From Hexactinellida sp. DTS-2022 (Eukaryota > Porifera > Hexactinellida): 64,000 nucleotides of DNA. The notes below the pieces were generated by a model. That model saw only the letters and a list, made by a program, of their open reading frames with translations, did no database searches and had not been told where the DNA came from. Both the position numbers and the translations under genes were made by a program. Positions within the stretch are counted from its first letter, which is position 1; each line of letters starts with the position of its first letter. The stretch lies in NCBI GenBank assembly GCA_028753945.1, contig JAPNXP010000014.1, forward strand, positions 4,774,001 through 4,838,000. The letters are read 5' to 3'. Shown one piece after another: positions 33,762 to 44,412 of the stretch.

Positions 33762-34967
33762 TTAGTATTTCTGGAAGCAGTCAGTACCATCACCATCACG
33801 AATACAAATAATATTATCTGTGTTGTCTAGTATAATACCGTATAAGAACCTGAGGTGCCCTTTGCCTAGAGTATGCTTGAGTACTCCATCAGGTGAGAAG
33901 ATACGGATTTCGTTAATTAAGCAATCAGTAATTATGAAGTTGCCTCTCTTATCTACTGTGAAGAAGAGAGCTGATGTCATCTGTTGATCTTGTGCTGCTA
34001 ATTCTATCTTCTTCAGATAAGTACCGTCTCTGTTGTAGCAGTAGATTGTATTATGGTTTCGAGATATAATATGGAGAGTGTCTGCGTGTATAATGATGTC
34101 AGTGGGTAATTTGATTTCTCCAGAACCGAACTCTTTCACAAATTGGAGATCTAAGTTAAATACTTGGACTCGTTGTACACTTAAATCACAGACATATACG
34201 AATCCCGCTTCATAACACAACCCTGCTATTCCCGTGAAGCATCCTGGTGTAAGACCTCTAGAGCCAGTTTTCTTAATGAACTGTCCGGCTAGACTAAACC
34301 TCAACAAACTATCTCCAGCCCTATCAGTCACAAACACTCCCTCCTGTGACACACTAATACCATGCGGCTCTTTCAAGTGTTCAGTTCCGAATGAACGCAG
34401 ATATTCTCCTTCTGTATTCAGTACTTGAATACGATTGCTACCTTGATCCGTAATGAAAACCTCATTCGTATTTCTATCGATTGATATTCCTCTGGGATTA
34501 CTAAACTCTCCATTTCCTCTACCCATCTTACACCTCTCAAGAACAGGGTTTACTCTCCCCACATACTCTGGTATCAGTTCTATAAGATCAGTCTCTTCTA
34601 TCGCCTTACGAATCCTACCAGAGAAACAACGAAACTCAACAAACTCCAGATTTGCTACTGCTACCTTCTCAGCTGTTCTCAATTCAATTTCTCTATCTAA
34701 CTTCTCTTTGATAGCGTCTAGGGCCTGACCTACTAGGTTGCTAACCATTGTACCCTGAATGGTATTCTTTGTTATTCTCAGCTGACTAATCGCATCCTCC
34801 AATTCCACATTCCTATCGTGTCCCTCTTTAATCCCGGCAAGTCGGGACAGGAGGTTGTCTCTGCGTTCCTCGAGACTCCTGTACAGCTCTTCAAACGTGC
34901 GTAGTATCTCCAACTTAAGGGCTTCTAGCTTAGCGTAGATATCGAATACTTCTCTTGCAGCGGCCAT
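33762..34967 (-). CDS. Coiled-coil NHL-repeat protein, tandem copy 1
   Basis: A complete intronless 401-residue protein. Residues 10-115 form a long heptad-like coiled coil (LEALKLEILRTFEELYRSLE, ERRDNLLSRLAGIKEG). Residues 150-395 are an NHL beta-propeller with signature strands NPRGISIDRNTNEVFITD, EPHGISVSQEGVFVTD, LPTDIIIHADTLHIIS and FLYGIILDNTDNIICI. The layout matches TRIM-NHL proteins without the RING and B-boxes, so it is a scaffold or binding protein, not a ligase. It is about 95% identical to the copy at 44413-45618. An imperfect hairpin lies about 46 bases upstream of the start in both copies. Function is unknown. Confidence 0.9.
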   Translation of the reverse strand: MAAAREVFDIYAKLEALKLEILRTFEELYRSLEERRDNLLSRLAGIKEGHDRNVELEDAISQLRITKNTIQGTMVSNLVGQALDAIKEKLDREIELRTAEKVAVANLEFVEFRCFSGRIRKAIEETDLIELIPEYVGRVNPVLERCKMGRGNGEFSNPRGISIDRNTNEVFITDQGSNRIQVLNTEGEYLRSFGTEHLKEPHGISVSQEGVFVTDRAGDSLLRFSLAGQFIKKTGSRGLTPGCFTGIAGLCYEAGFVYVCDLSVQRVQVFNLDLQFVKEFGSGEIKLPTDIIIHADTLHIISRNHNTIYCYNRDGTYLKKIELAAQDQQMTSALFFTVDKRGNFIITDCLINEIRIFSPDGVLKHTLGKGHLRFLYGIILDNTDNIICIRDGDGTDCFQKY

Positions 34968-35012
34968 TTGGTGTTAGGTTATTTATCTAATAATTAAGGG
35001 ATGTACACAACT

Positions 35013-35145
35013 TTAGAAAATCTAAAATTAGACCTGTGCCGACAGCATGTTCTTTGGAGGCACTATATTTTGTTGGTTGGTTGGTTGTTGATAATGTCTT
35101 CATAAGAAATGCCGTCTGCACAGGTGTAATTTTAGATTTTACGTC
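35013..35145. repeat. Imperfect hairpin upstream of NHL copy 1
   Basis: AAATCTAAAATTAGACCTGT...CTTTGGAGGCACTAT is read back by ATAATGTCTTCATAAGAAAT...ACAGGTGTAATTTTAGATTT. It is in the same position relative to NHL copy 2 (45664-45791) and belongs to the family at 27672. Confidence 0.75.
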
Positions 35146-35276
35146 ATGTCATTATCACCAAAACGTGTCAAACCATTTCACAAAGGTGTTTCGGAATTTA
35201 AGATCCTTCCTAGTTTTGGAAGTTTATGTACATGTTGTTTTATGTTTCGATACAGTACATAATGGATATAGTAATA

Positions 35277-35470
35277 CAGTCAGGTCTGCTTATTGTGAAC
35301 AAGATTTCGTCTGCTTAATATGAAGATTTCTTATTATGAACAAACCCTACGGTCCCAATTTAATAATTTACATAGGGTTTGTATTAAGTTAAGTTCGCAT
35401 ATTATGAAGTCTCTCTATTATGAACACAATTTTTGGTCCCTTGAATGTTCATAATAAAAGAACCTGACTG
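35277..35470. mobile_element. pogo/Tigger-like MITE, 194 bp
   Basis: It starts CAGTCAGGTCTGCTTATTGT and ends AAAGAACCTGACTG, flanked by TA. The paralogous unit at 45921-45930 is the empty site, with a single TA. Confidence 0.95.
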
Positions 35471-35695
35471 TATTTTGGATATAGTGATAATTTGTTTTTA
35501 TGTGAATGTCCAGTTTCAATTAAAAATTTTGACATTTATTTTATTTAAAAAAGAGTATATAGCTCTCTTCATACGAAAATAAATGGGTCCCGGCAATGTT
35601 TTGTTAATTAACCGCGCCACGATTTCTAGCAATAAATATCATTTATGCAGTTAGCCAATAAAATGACTGGGTTATAGTTTTGTTAACACATTAAT

Positions 35696-36600
35696 ATGTA
35701 CTTAAAATGTCTCACAATTCAAGTCATTTTAGATTTATATAATTCGGCGTTAACTGTATCAAAGCATGTTAAAATGAGGGCTTTACAAATATTTCGATCT
35801 TGTTTAATGAAACACCCAGGGGTGACACCAGGAATTCCATACGCAGATGCTAAACTAAATGTTCGTCCGCCAATTCTTTTCAAAAGACTTTGGCCAGGGT
35901 TTTAAGGCCGATCTTGGTGTAATTTTGCACCAATATTTTTTGGAGGTACACCACGATTCGGCTTGCCCGCGGCCGCTGCCGTGTTGAGTTATACCAAGGT
36001 GTCAACCTTAAAAAAAACACTGATTTTGGCCCATAAATCAAAAACCTGTTTCTACAAATTAAAGTGTATGGGGGCTAGTCTAAGAAAATGATTGGATTCG
36101 TTGATTTATTGTATGTTAACTATATAGTTGTCATTCTTGGTATATAAGTTTGAGATGATAATTTAATTGCTTTGATCCAAGCATAGGCGTCGTAAATACA
36201 AGGGTTGACCCTTAGGGCTGCCCGGTAAATGAAAAACTAGGGCCGTGCCAACTGCTTGAGGCCCGTAGTTCGCCCCACCTTTATACAGTGACTATTTCAC
36301 AAAGGTGATCATTTGATATAAAAATTATCTTGAAAGTGCCTTATAACTATTAATAAATATTATAACTCACTTTTGAAATGTGTTGTAGAATGCAAGATGA
36401 TAATTTTATATCAGTTATCGCGTTTGTTATAGTTGTTGTTACAAAGTAGTATTGAAATTTATAAAATAATTTCCTAAATCGAAATAGCTCTGCTAGAGGA
36501 CACATATATTATGGTTGCTCATTTTATTCCACAAGGATCAATTTCATAATTAATAATGCAAAGTACGTATATTTTTAGAAAATCTCAAATTACGACTGCC
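35696..36600. repeat. 3' flank block of NHL tandem unit, copy 1
   Basis: Nearly identical to 46151-47280. Copy 2 keeps about 235 extra bases (46745-46985), and related sequence at 51660-51900 continues into that stretch. It is therefore copy 1 that has the deletion. Confidence 0.85.
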
Positions 36601-36644
36601 TAAGCGCTTTGCATTATGAATTAACAGATGTTGCTTTATTAGAA

Positions 36645-36775
36645 CGAGCCCTTCGGTCTCGGTCGCTTCGCGACGGATCACTCTCACAAGGTCGCTTCGC
36701 GACCTTTGTTCGTTCGTGTTAGGCACTACGCGATGCAATTAACGGCCGCTTCGCGGCCTTTCCCTCCTCTAAAAG
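36645..36775 (-). repeat. Triple mini-hairpin repeat, copy a
   Basis: Read on the minus strand it contains three perfect short hairpins: GGCCGCGAAGCGGCC, AAGGTCGCGAAGCGACCTT and CGTCGCGAAGCGACCG. Each has the loop motif GCGAAGC. It starts beside AACGAGCCCTTCGG. The flank 36776-37100 is duplicated at 39600-39915. Confidence 0.85.
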
Positions 36776-37104
36776 ACAGTAATATTAATAATAAATAAGT
36801 TAACCTGTGGGTAGTATATTACACACACTAAACGCGCGCTTAAATTCATTCTGGGTTGTGATTCGTTAATGTAATCTGTTTGGGAAATGATGTGATAATT
36901 ATGTATGTTATTCTCATTACTTATTAGTTATTAATTATTAGTTAATAATATATGATATTGGCTCAATAATTCTCAATTAAGGTAGCTCATTTCAGCTCCA
37001 TTAAAAGGTTAGCTTGTTAGCTCAAATAAATTGAAACCCGTGGCTGATAAATTATACGCAATTATTTATTTCAGTATATTATATTGCAAAGTAATTTACT
37101 TAGC

Positions 37105-37515
37105 CTGGATTCGGTTAACCGGCTAACCGGTTAACCGTTGCTGACATCGGTTAACGGTTAGAGATTTTATTAACCAGTTAGCCGGTCTGTTGAATATCAA
37201 CAGAATTATTGGGAAATTAATGTATAAAGTATTATAATTTTTTGAGTTTTTCTGTATATGTAGTCATAAATCCATTACTCATCACCACTTAATAAATTTT
37301 CTTGGACAACATTGATTTAAATTTACCTAAAGCACGAAATGTATCAATTAATATACTTATGCGGTTATACTTTATACAGCTGAGTCTTATTCTGTAGTAT
37401 AATAAAAAATTTATAAAGGATTTAATGTATTGAGTAGGATGGGCGGTTAACCGGTTAACCGTGGCGAGAAATCGAATTGTAACCGTAGCCTCAGATCGGT
37501 TAACCAACCCCACCC
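37105..37515. mobile_element. Element with GGTTAACCGG-rich ends
   Basis: The left end GGATTCGGTTAACCGGC and the right end GATCGGTTAACCAACCCC are inverted, with multiple internal GGTTAACCGGTTAACCG copies. No target duplication was resolved. Confidence 0.55.
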
Positions 37516-37529
37516 TTGTGACCAGGGTT

Positions 37530-38640
37530 GTAAAATATTTGATTTAATTGATAGTAATAATTAACATATCAATCTCATAATTAGACAGATCCTAAATCCT
37601 TGATGAATCAACTCCTTAATTAATTTCATAATTTCAGTATAGGTTATAAATTAAGTAATACCATTAATTGTCTTATTAATAGGAAGCCAATATAGGTGTA
37701 ATAAATAAACAATGCATCAGAGAAGTTAACTACTCGAGTGCATTCTTGTTAACCAAACAAATCAGATCACCCACATGCTAAGAATAATATGATACATTTG
37801 AACTAATAACTTTCGTTAATCACTTGAATTGTTTGCAATAGAACACAATCGAAAATTGATTTTGCACTTTGCTATACCTGTGTTGGTACGATACACTATT
37901 TATGGTTGATTAGTGCAGGGACTAATTAATTAACTGTGTCACAATCAGAAGAAAAATGGGAATTCGTGAACTGCTATCAGGTGTAGAAATTTAGTGTACG
38001 TCTAATGAGTTGAATTTTCTACAGATCGGAGCAAAATTGGGAAGCTAGTACAAAATATCTGTTTTTCGCAACTGTGACGTCATAATCCCGTTATTTTGTT
38101 TCAAAAACCAATAGATCGTTGTAGCACTACAAAATTACCCCTGTATACAAATTTTCAGCTTTCTGGGACTCGTAGTCTTTCCAATTAATTACGGACAAAC
38201 ATCCAAACACACACACAACAATTCCTCTTTTAATATATAGATAAGTACAGAATCTACAGATCCATAGTGTGACTATTGATCAGTACAAAAAGCATTCTTC
38301 AGTCTATGGCTCTAATAATCTATTGATTATCCTTCCTTCGTGATGGATTTACATATGAAACAACTAAGGAAACACGATTACAATTTGAGAATTATGAAAA
38401 GTTATTTAAATCGTTAGATTAACTTTTGCAGCTAATGCTAATCAGAATAGTTTTTTATATGTTATTGAAAAACATTTCATTTTGACATTTTTCGTAATTT
38501 AGGGTCTCTTTCGTAAACTAATGGTGCCAACCGTTTCGATATTGTTGGAAATAGAATTTTATGTAGGTTCATGAAATTGTTGTGCTTGTTTGTTGTTTGT
38601 AACTTTGTGTTCATGTTTGTATTTGTGTTTATGTTTGTGT
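37530..38640. repeat. Blocks C and D of the NHL segmental duplication
   Basis: 37530-38230 matches 42790-43080 plus 43630-44010. 38240-38640 matches 47940-48340. CAAACACACA-rich tails end the first block. There is no coding potential. Confidence 0.75.
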
Positions 38641-38797
38641 CAGCAGGGTCAAAATCTAAGATTCCGTGACCAACCTCTGCAAGTTAAGTTTTAAGTTAAG
38701 TTTTATGCTTCAAATCCTTAAAAAATAGTTAAAGAATGAATGGACCTCCCATGGATGACAAATGACGTAGGAATCTTCAAAAGGTTACTACATTAAA

Positions 38798-38875
38798 AGT
38801 ACGAGCCCTTCGGTCTCGGTCGCGTTGCGACAGATCGGTGCTACGCACCTCAAGTTAACAGCCGCTATGCGGCCT
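38798..38875 (-). repeat. Triple mini-hairpin repeat, variant copy b
   Basis: Stems are kept while loops differ: GTCGCGTTGCGAC, GGTGCTACGCACC and GCCGCTATGCGGC (plus strand). It starts beside TACGAGCCCTTCGGTCTCGG. Confidence 0.8.
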
Positions 38876-39475
38876 TACTCCTCACAACTTATTAAGTAAT
38901 AATTATATTTTTTTATTGGCTTGGTCTTTTTTAATTGACACTATTCTGGCACTAATGATTAGTTACTTCAACTTAAGAGAATGAAAAGTAAAGTGAAAGT
39001 TGGGACAAATCTATTTATATCCCTAACCTCAAGTCATGTAGGAGTTTTACGTAATAAATTAATAAGATAAATTTGTACTGTAACTTCTAGGTTGAATTTG
39101 AATTTTCATTAATTTGTTTACCTATTTTGTGTAAACAACAACAACAAATATTAATATGAGAAATTTATAAACGTGAAATTCGTGTTCGGCATACTTGTTT
39201 ACCTATAATACTCGTTGGAAGCTAACTTCTAGGTTGATTTTGAATTTTCATTAATTTGTTAACCTATTTTGTGTAAACAACAACAACAACAAATATTAAT
39301 ATGATAAATTTATAAACGCGAAATTCGTGTTCAGCATACTTGTTTACCTATTATAACATTTGAAAGTTAGTTTATATCTCATATATAAATGCGGTTTTAT
39401 TCCCCCATCACTTTAATACAATCCGGACAAACACACAAACACACACAAACACACAAACAACAATCGAGATTTAAT

Positions 39476-39600
39476 AATACGAGCCCTTCGGTCTCGGTCG
39501 CTTCGCGACGGATCACTCTCTCACAAAAGTCGCTTCGCGACTTTTGTTTGTTCGTGTTAGGCACTACGCGATACAATTAACGGCCGCTTCGCGGCCTTTC
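39476..39600 (-). repeat. Triple mini-hairpin repeat, copy c
   Basis: The same order as copy a: CGGTCGCTTCGCGACGG, AAAGTCGCTTCGCGACTTT and GGCCGCTTCGCGGCC on the plus strand. It is preceded by a CAAACACACA-rich stretch. Confidence 0.85.
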
Positions 39601-39944
39601 CCTCCCCAAAAGCAATAATATTATTAATGAGTTCACCTGTGGCTAGTAAATTATACACTATGACTTAATAACCCGTGCCTAAAATTCATTTTGGGTTGTG
39701 ATTAGTAACTATAATTAGTTTGGGAAATTATGTTATGTAAGTTATTCTTATTGCTCATTAAATATGAATTATTAGTTAATTAATAGCTCAATAATTCTTA
39801 AGGGTCGCTCGTTCAGTTATATTAAAAAGTTAGCTTGTTAGCTCAAATAAATTGAGACCTGTGTTGGTAAATTCTACGCAATTAATTTATTTCAGTAAAT
39901 TGTATTGCAAAGTAATTTACCAACTCTGGATTTAATCTCTGCTC

Positions 39945-40215
39945 ATGGCCTACTTAATATACGGCTAGATATGTCACCGAGAAGGCCATAAAACGAGAAG
40001 GCCAGTTTCTAATTTTCATTTTAGGATAAACTATGCCTCCTATTGTTGTTATTTGGGTTGTATATGGGGTAATCAACTATTGCGAGTCCATTAGAACCAC
40101 TTTTGAGAATCTCAGATTTGTGGTTAAGCTGTTTTGGCGCCATTTAATGATGACGGTAACAATTTATGGTAAAATGAAAAAAAATTAAAATATCATAAAT
40201 TTCAGTTTCTTCCTA
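39945..40215. mobile_element. Solo arm of the foldback element
   Basis: It matches the left arm of the element at 28612-29400 through GGCGCCATTTAATGATGA and on to TTTCAGTTTCTTCCTAC. There the MULE at 40217 begins, so the MULE truncated it. Confidence 0.8.
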
Positions 40216-40216
40216 C

Positions 40217-42110
40217 TGGCCGAAAGCCATCTTGCCGAAAGGCCATCATGCCGAAAGCCATCATGCCGAAAGCCATCTTGCCGAATTTACTGATATTGTG
40301 TTTGTGAAAAACTTAATTAAGTAATTATTAACTAAATACATATTACTTAGTAGCTAAAGAGAGATGAGTGAATCTTTAATAAATAAAGTACAAAATAGAA
40401 AATAACAAAAAATAGTTAGTATGATAAATTGTGTGATATGCCACGTAGAAACTCGAGATGAGGAATAAACAAATATTCATCAACAAGTTTCTCTATTCTT
40501 TTGTTGAGCTGAATATATTTATTCTTTGATTTGGCCAGTTCGTGACCGCTTCGAAATTTTTCCAACGTTATCTCGTTACCACTCTGTTCCGCTACAATTT
40601 TACGGATGAGTTTGGAAATTGAAGGATGTGTTATACTTATCCTGATATCAAAGGCTCTATGCCAACCCTCAACAGAATTGTTGGTTCTTGGCAGTGCACA
40701 CTCAACCCTATCTCTTACATTCCACAGTCCAATGGAGAATAAAGGGCGGCGGCGTCTACCATGATGCTCCAAACCAATCCAGGTTCTTTCGAAATAATCA
40801 AGGAATTCGCTTAAATCATTCACTAGTTCATCACTGAGTGAGGATAAAAATTCATCATAGCAAGGAATAACATCAACTGTTGGTACGAAGGCTAGAGCCT
40901 GAAACTGCTTTATTATAACAGCAAATTCTTCGTCATTTTGATACCGTTGTTGCAGTCCCAAGGTTTGAATATGTCTCCATATAGCTTGGCCAAAGTGAAA
41001 GAAACAGCCTTTAATCTCTGCATTAGGAAAAACCTGTGCAAATGCATTTATTGCAGCTCTTTCATAATCAAACATTATTGTTGCTGGATTGAGCATTGGA
41101 AAGTTCTCCTTAAGAGTTGAGAAAATTTCCTTATACACTACCTCAGTTTTAGATTTGGAAATACAAAATACCAATGGAATAGTGACGGTTTCATTAAGTA
41201 AAGCATTGATGGTATACAATTGATATCCCACGGGCTCCGAATCGAAGGTACCATCACAAAACCAGTTGGGGTACCTGGTTAGCATTTGGATATTTTCCTG
41301 GGTGCCGAGCACAATCAAATCCAATTCTGGGTTGTTAGAGATCAAAAATTGTTGTCCTCTTGTAGTATGCACCGACTCGAAAAAATCATCATCTGGAGCT
41401 CTCCTCTTACGCCGCACGATTTTAGACAAACTGTTTTTAGAGGGAAGTTTGACTGCTGCAGGAATCGAAATATATTTCGTAGAATTCTGAATTACAGAAG
41501 ATGTAGGTTCCTCAGTAAGAGTAGATCACAATTTTATGTCTCCAATAGTTTTGACAGCTTCAATAGCGGCAGAATCAGGAGAATGAGTGTGGGTAGAAGG
41601 TGGCTTTTTTATGCATCCGCTAACTCTGTGTGTTGTTATACGTCCATTGCATAAATCTCGTTTCTCACAGCGCCAGTAAGTAGAATCAATTGAGTCTTTA
41701 TCTTTAATATAGATGTATCCTTTATAGAGTAACTTTCTTCCACTGAATATTGTTGATGAAAATTCCATTTTCCCTTTAATTGTCAAATGAAAAAACTAGT
41801 ATTTATAAGAGGTATCTATATTGTCGTTTACAAGTTACACTATAATCCTGATGTTTACATCATTACACTCCATTCAAAACTATTTATTATCGTATCAACA
41901 CCATTGACACCATTGGGATTATAAATAATATCGTCAGTATGGCTTTCGGCAAGATGGCTTTCGGCATGGTGGCTTTCGGCATGATGGCCTTTCGGCAAGA
42001 TGGCTTTCGGCAAGATGGCTTTCGGCAAGGTGGCTTTCGGCATGATGGCCTTTCGGCAAGATGGCTTTCGGCAAGATGGCTTTCGGCAAGATGGCTTTCG
42101 GCAAGATGGG
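40217..42110 (-). mobile_element. Second MULE, with tandem 15-bp terminal repeats
   Basis: The left end holds four to five copies of GCCGAAAGCCATC(TTG). The right end (41939-42110) holds about eleven inverse copies of ATGGCTTTCGGCAAG. Between them lies a minus-strand transposase frame. The target duplication was not resolved. Confidence 0.85.
40416..41786 (-). pseudogene. MULE transposase 2, single in-frame stop
   Basis: One frame runs from 41786 to 40416, interrupted only by TGA at 41526-41528. Both parts share the frame, for about 456 codons in all. The N-terminus is FLYWCH-like (GRKLLYKGYIYIKDK, TYWRCEKRDLCNGRITTH). The MULE catalytic core has CDGTFDSEPVGYQLYTI, MFDYERAAINAF and GCFFHFGQAIWRHIQ, and TNNSVEGWHRAF follows. 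It is related to, but clearly diverged from, the transposase at 2138-3463. Confidence 0.9.
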
Positions 42111-42232
42111 TGGACACGGAGAATAAGACCGCTTCGCGGTCTTATTCTCACCATTAAACCATTATTATGCAGAGGTAAATTCAGGGTTGTAAAATATTTG
42201 ATTTATTAGTAATAAACATTTATACATCTCAC

Positions 42233-42785
42233 CAGGGTTGTAAATAAATCATTTTATTTTTCTCAAATCAAATCAAATCAAATCATTTTAGGTTAAAATT
42301 ATTTCAAATCAAATCATTTAAATCATTTGAGATTTCAAATCATTTCAAATCAAATCAAATCAAATATTTGAAATTTCAAATCATTTCAAATCAAATCAAA
42401 TCAAATATTTGAAATATTTGAAACTTTCAAATCATTTCCGAATCACTGTCAAAACGTATAGAAAATTTGAAAATGATCTTAGATAATTGAAATTTAATTG
42501 AAAATGACGTGAAATTATATTAAAGCGATTTTGAACGATTTGAAAATGATTTAATTAAAGAATATTATTTGAAAATGATTTGAAAATGATTTGAAGTAAT
42601 TTCAAATCAAATCAAATCAAATCATTTGAGAATTCAAATATTTTCAAATCAAATCAAATCAAATCATTTGAGGATTCAAATAATTTCAAATCAAATCAAA
42701 TCAAATCATTTGAGATTTCAAATTCTCTTAAATCAAATCAAATCAAATCAAATATTTGAAATATTTGATTTGATTTACAACACTG
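42233..42785. mobile_element. hAT-type MITE with AAATC-rich body
   Basis: Termini CAGGGTTGTAAATAAATC and GATTTGATTTACAACACTG are flanked by the perfect 8-bp duplication CATCTCAC (42225-42232 and 42786-42793). The body is dominated by AAATCAAATC and its reverse complement. Confidence 0.92.
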
Positions 42786-43079
42786 CATCTCACCATAAAC
42801 AATTCATTTTGCAGGAGCTGGGTTAGTGAATTATTTAATTCAATTGATAGCAACAATTAACATAAGAAATATCATCGTTGGGCAGAACCAAAATCCTAGA
42901 TTACTTAACTTAATTCATTTCTAGTATAAATCCTAGGTTCCATTGATAGTCTTATTATACGTAGAAGCCAATATACTAATATAGGTGTAATAAATAAACA
43001 ATGCATTAGACTCTAAGCGCATTCTTGTTAACAAAACAAATCAGATTGATAGTAATATTATACATACTTATGTCATTGA

Positions 43080-44330
43080 CGTAAGCTAAATACATCACGA
43101 ATAGAATTAAACTGATGGAAGCCAAACTGGATTATAATCAAGTATGCAATTTCGGAAATAATGTAGGTGAAGATTAAATCGTCAAACCTCAATATGTGCA
43201 ATGACGCAGCAATTGTAGGTTACACTTTTGTAAGTGCCTGGCTCAAATTAAATGCGAGAATTACAAAAAATTCTAGAGTCATGCAATACATTCTGTTTTA
43301 TAATGTGACAAAATTATTTGACGATTGAATCAAAAATGTAATAGCTATATGCAAATTAGTTCCTACGTGACGTCACAATCCCATAAATCGGTATACGTGT
43401 GTCTCATTGTATGTTGTGTTATCATCTAAAATTGTGGGCAAATCGAATAAAAACTGAAAGAGTTATTCCCAAATATGTGCGTTTATGACGTCATAATCCC
43501 GTTATTTCGCTTAGAAAACCAATAGATCGTTATCAGCGTGTAAAATTACCCCTGTATGCCAATTTTCAGCTTTCTAGGACTCGTAGTCTTTCCTATTAAT
43601 TCTGGACAAACACACACACAAACACACACTTCACTTTGCTATACCTGTGTTGGTACGATACACTATTTATGGTTGATTAGTGCAGGGACTAATTAATTAA
43701 CTGTGTCACAATCAGAAGTAAATGGGAATTCGTGAACTGCTATCAGGTGTAGAAATTTAGTGTACGTCTAATGATTTGAATTTTCTACAGATCGGAGCAA
43801 AATTGGGAAGCTAGTACAAAATATCTGTTTTTCGAAACTGTGACGTCATAAACGCATTATTTTGTTTCAAAAACCAATAGATCGTTGTCGCAGTACAAAA
43901 TAACCCCTATATACAAATTTTCAGCTTTCTGGGACTCGTAGTCTTTCCAATCAATTACGGACAAACATCCAAACAAACAAACAAACAAACACACAACAAT
44001 TCCGCTTTTAATATACAGATAGTCCCGATTGAGTTGAAATTTTCAGTGCAGCTAGTACTTTTGTATATACTGTCCAAAAACACTCTAATCTCAATTTATG
44101 AAATGTTCAGAGAGGGGCCTTAATTTTCAAAATGATTGCCGGAGGCCCTTTGAATTTGTCGCTTTAAAAAAGTTTGCCCAAATTTTCGAGACCGGCATGG
44201 GAGCTTAAATCGCGAGATATACCCTAAAGCATAAAACTTAACTCGCCGAGGTTGGTCACGGAATCTTAGATTTTGACCCTATTATGTTTGTATAGATTTT
44301 GATTTTAATGTAACAATCATACAAGGTATA
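43080..44330. repeat. Repeat block before NHL copy 2
   Basis: Two tandem versions of one repeat (TTTTCAGCTTTCTRGGACTC, then a CAAACACACA tail) lie at 43495-43620 and 43855-44010. A third is at 38080-38220. 44225-44285 is an inverted match to 38645-38690. Confidence 0.7.
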
Positions 44331-44412
44331 TTACTAGGGGATAACTAGATTATTGCACAATAATACAAATGCTATAGCAAACTAATTCTAAAACAAGGCA
44401 TGGCATATAATG

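Noticed and set aside
41939..42110. CRISPR-like direct repeats
   Set aside because: Units are contiguous without unique spacers and sit at a transposon end in an animal genome.
41855..42157. Repetitive peptides (HLAES, SCRKP, ARWLS) in several frames
   Set aside because: They are translations of the tandem 15-bp MULE terminal repeat.
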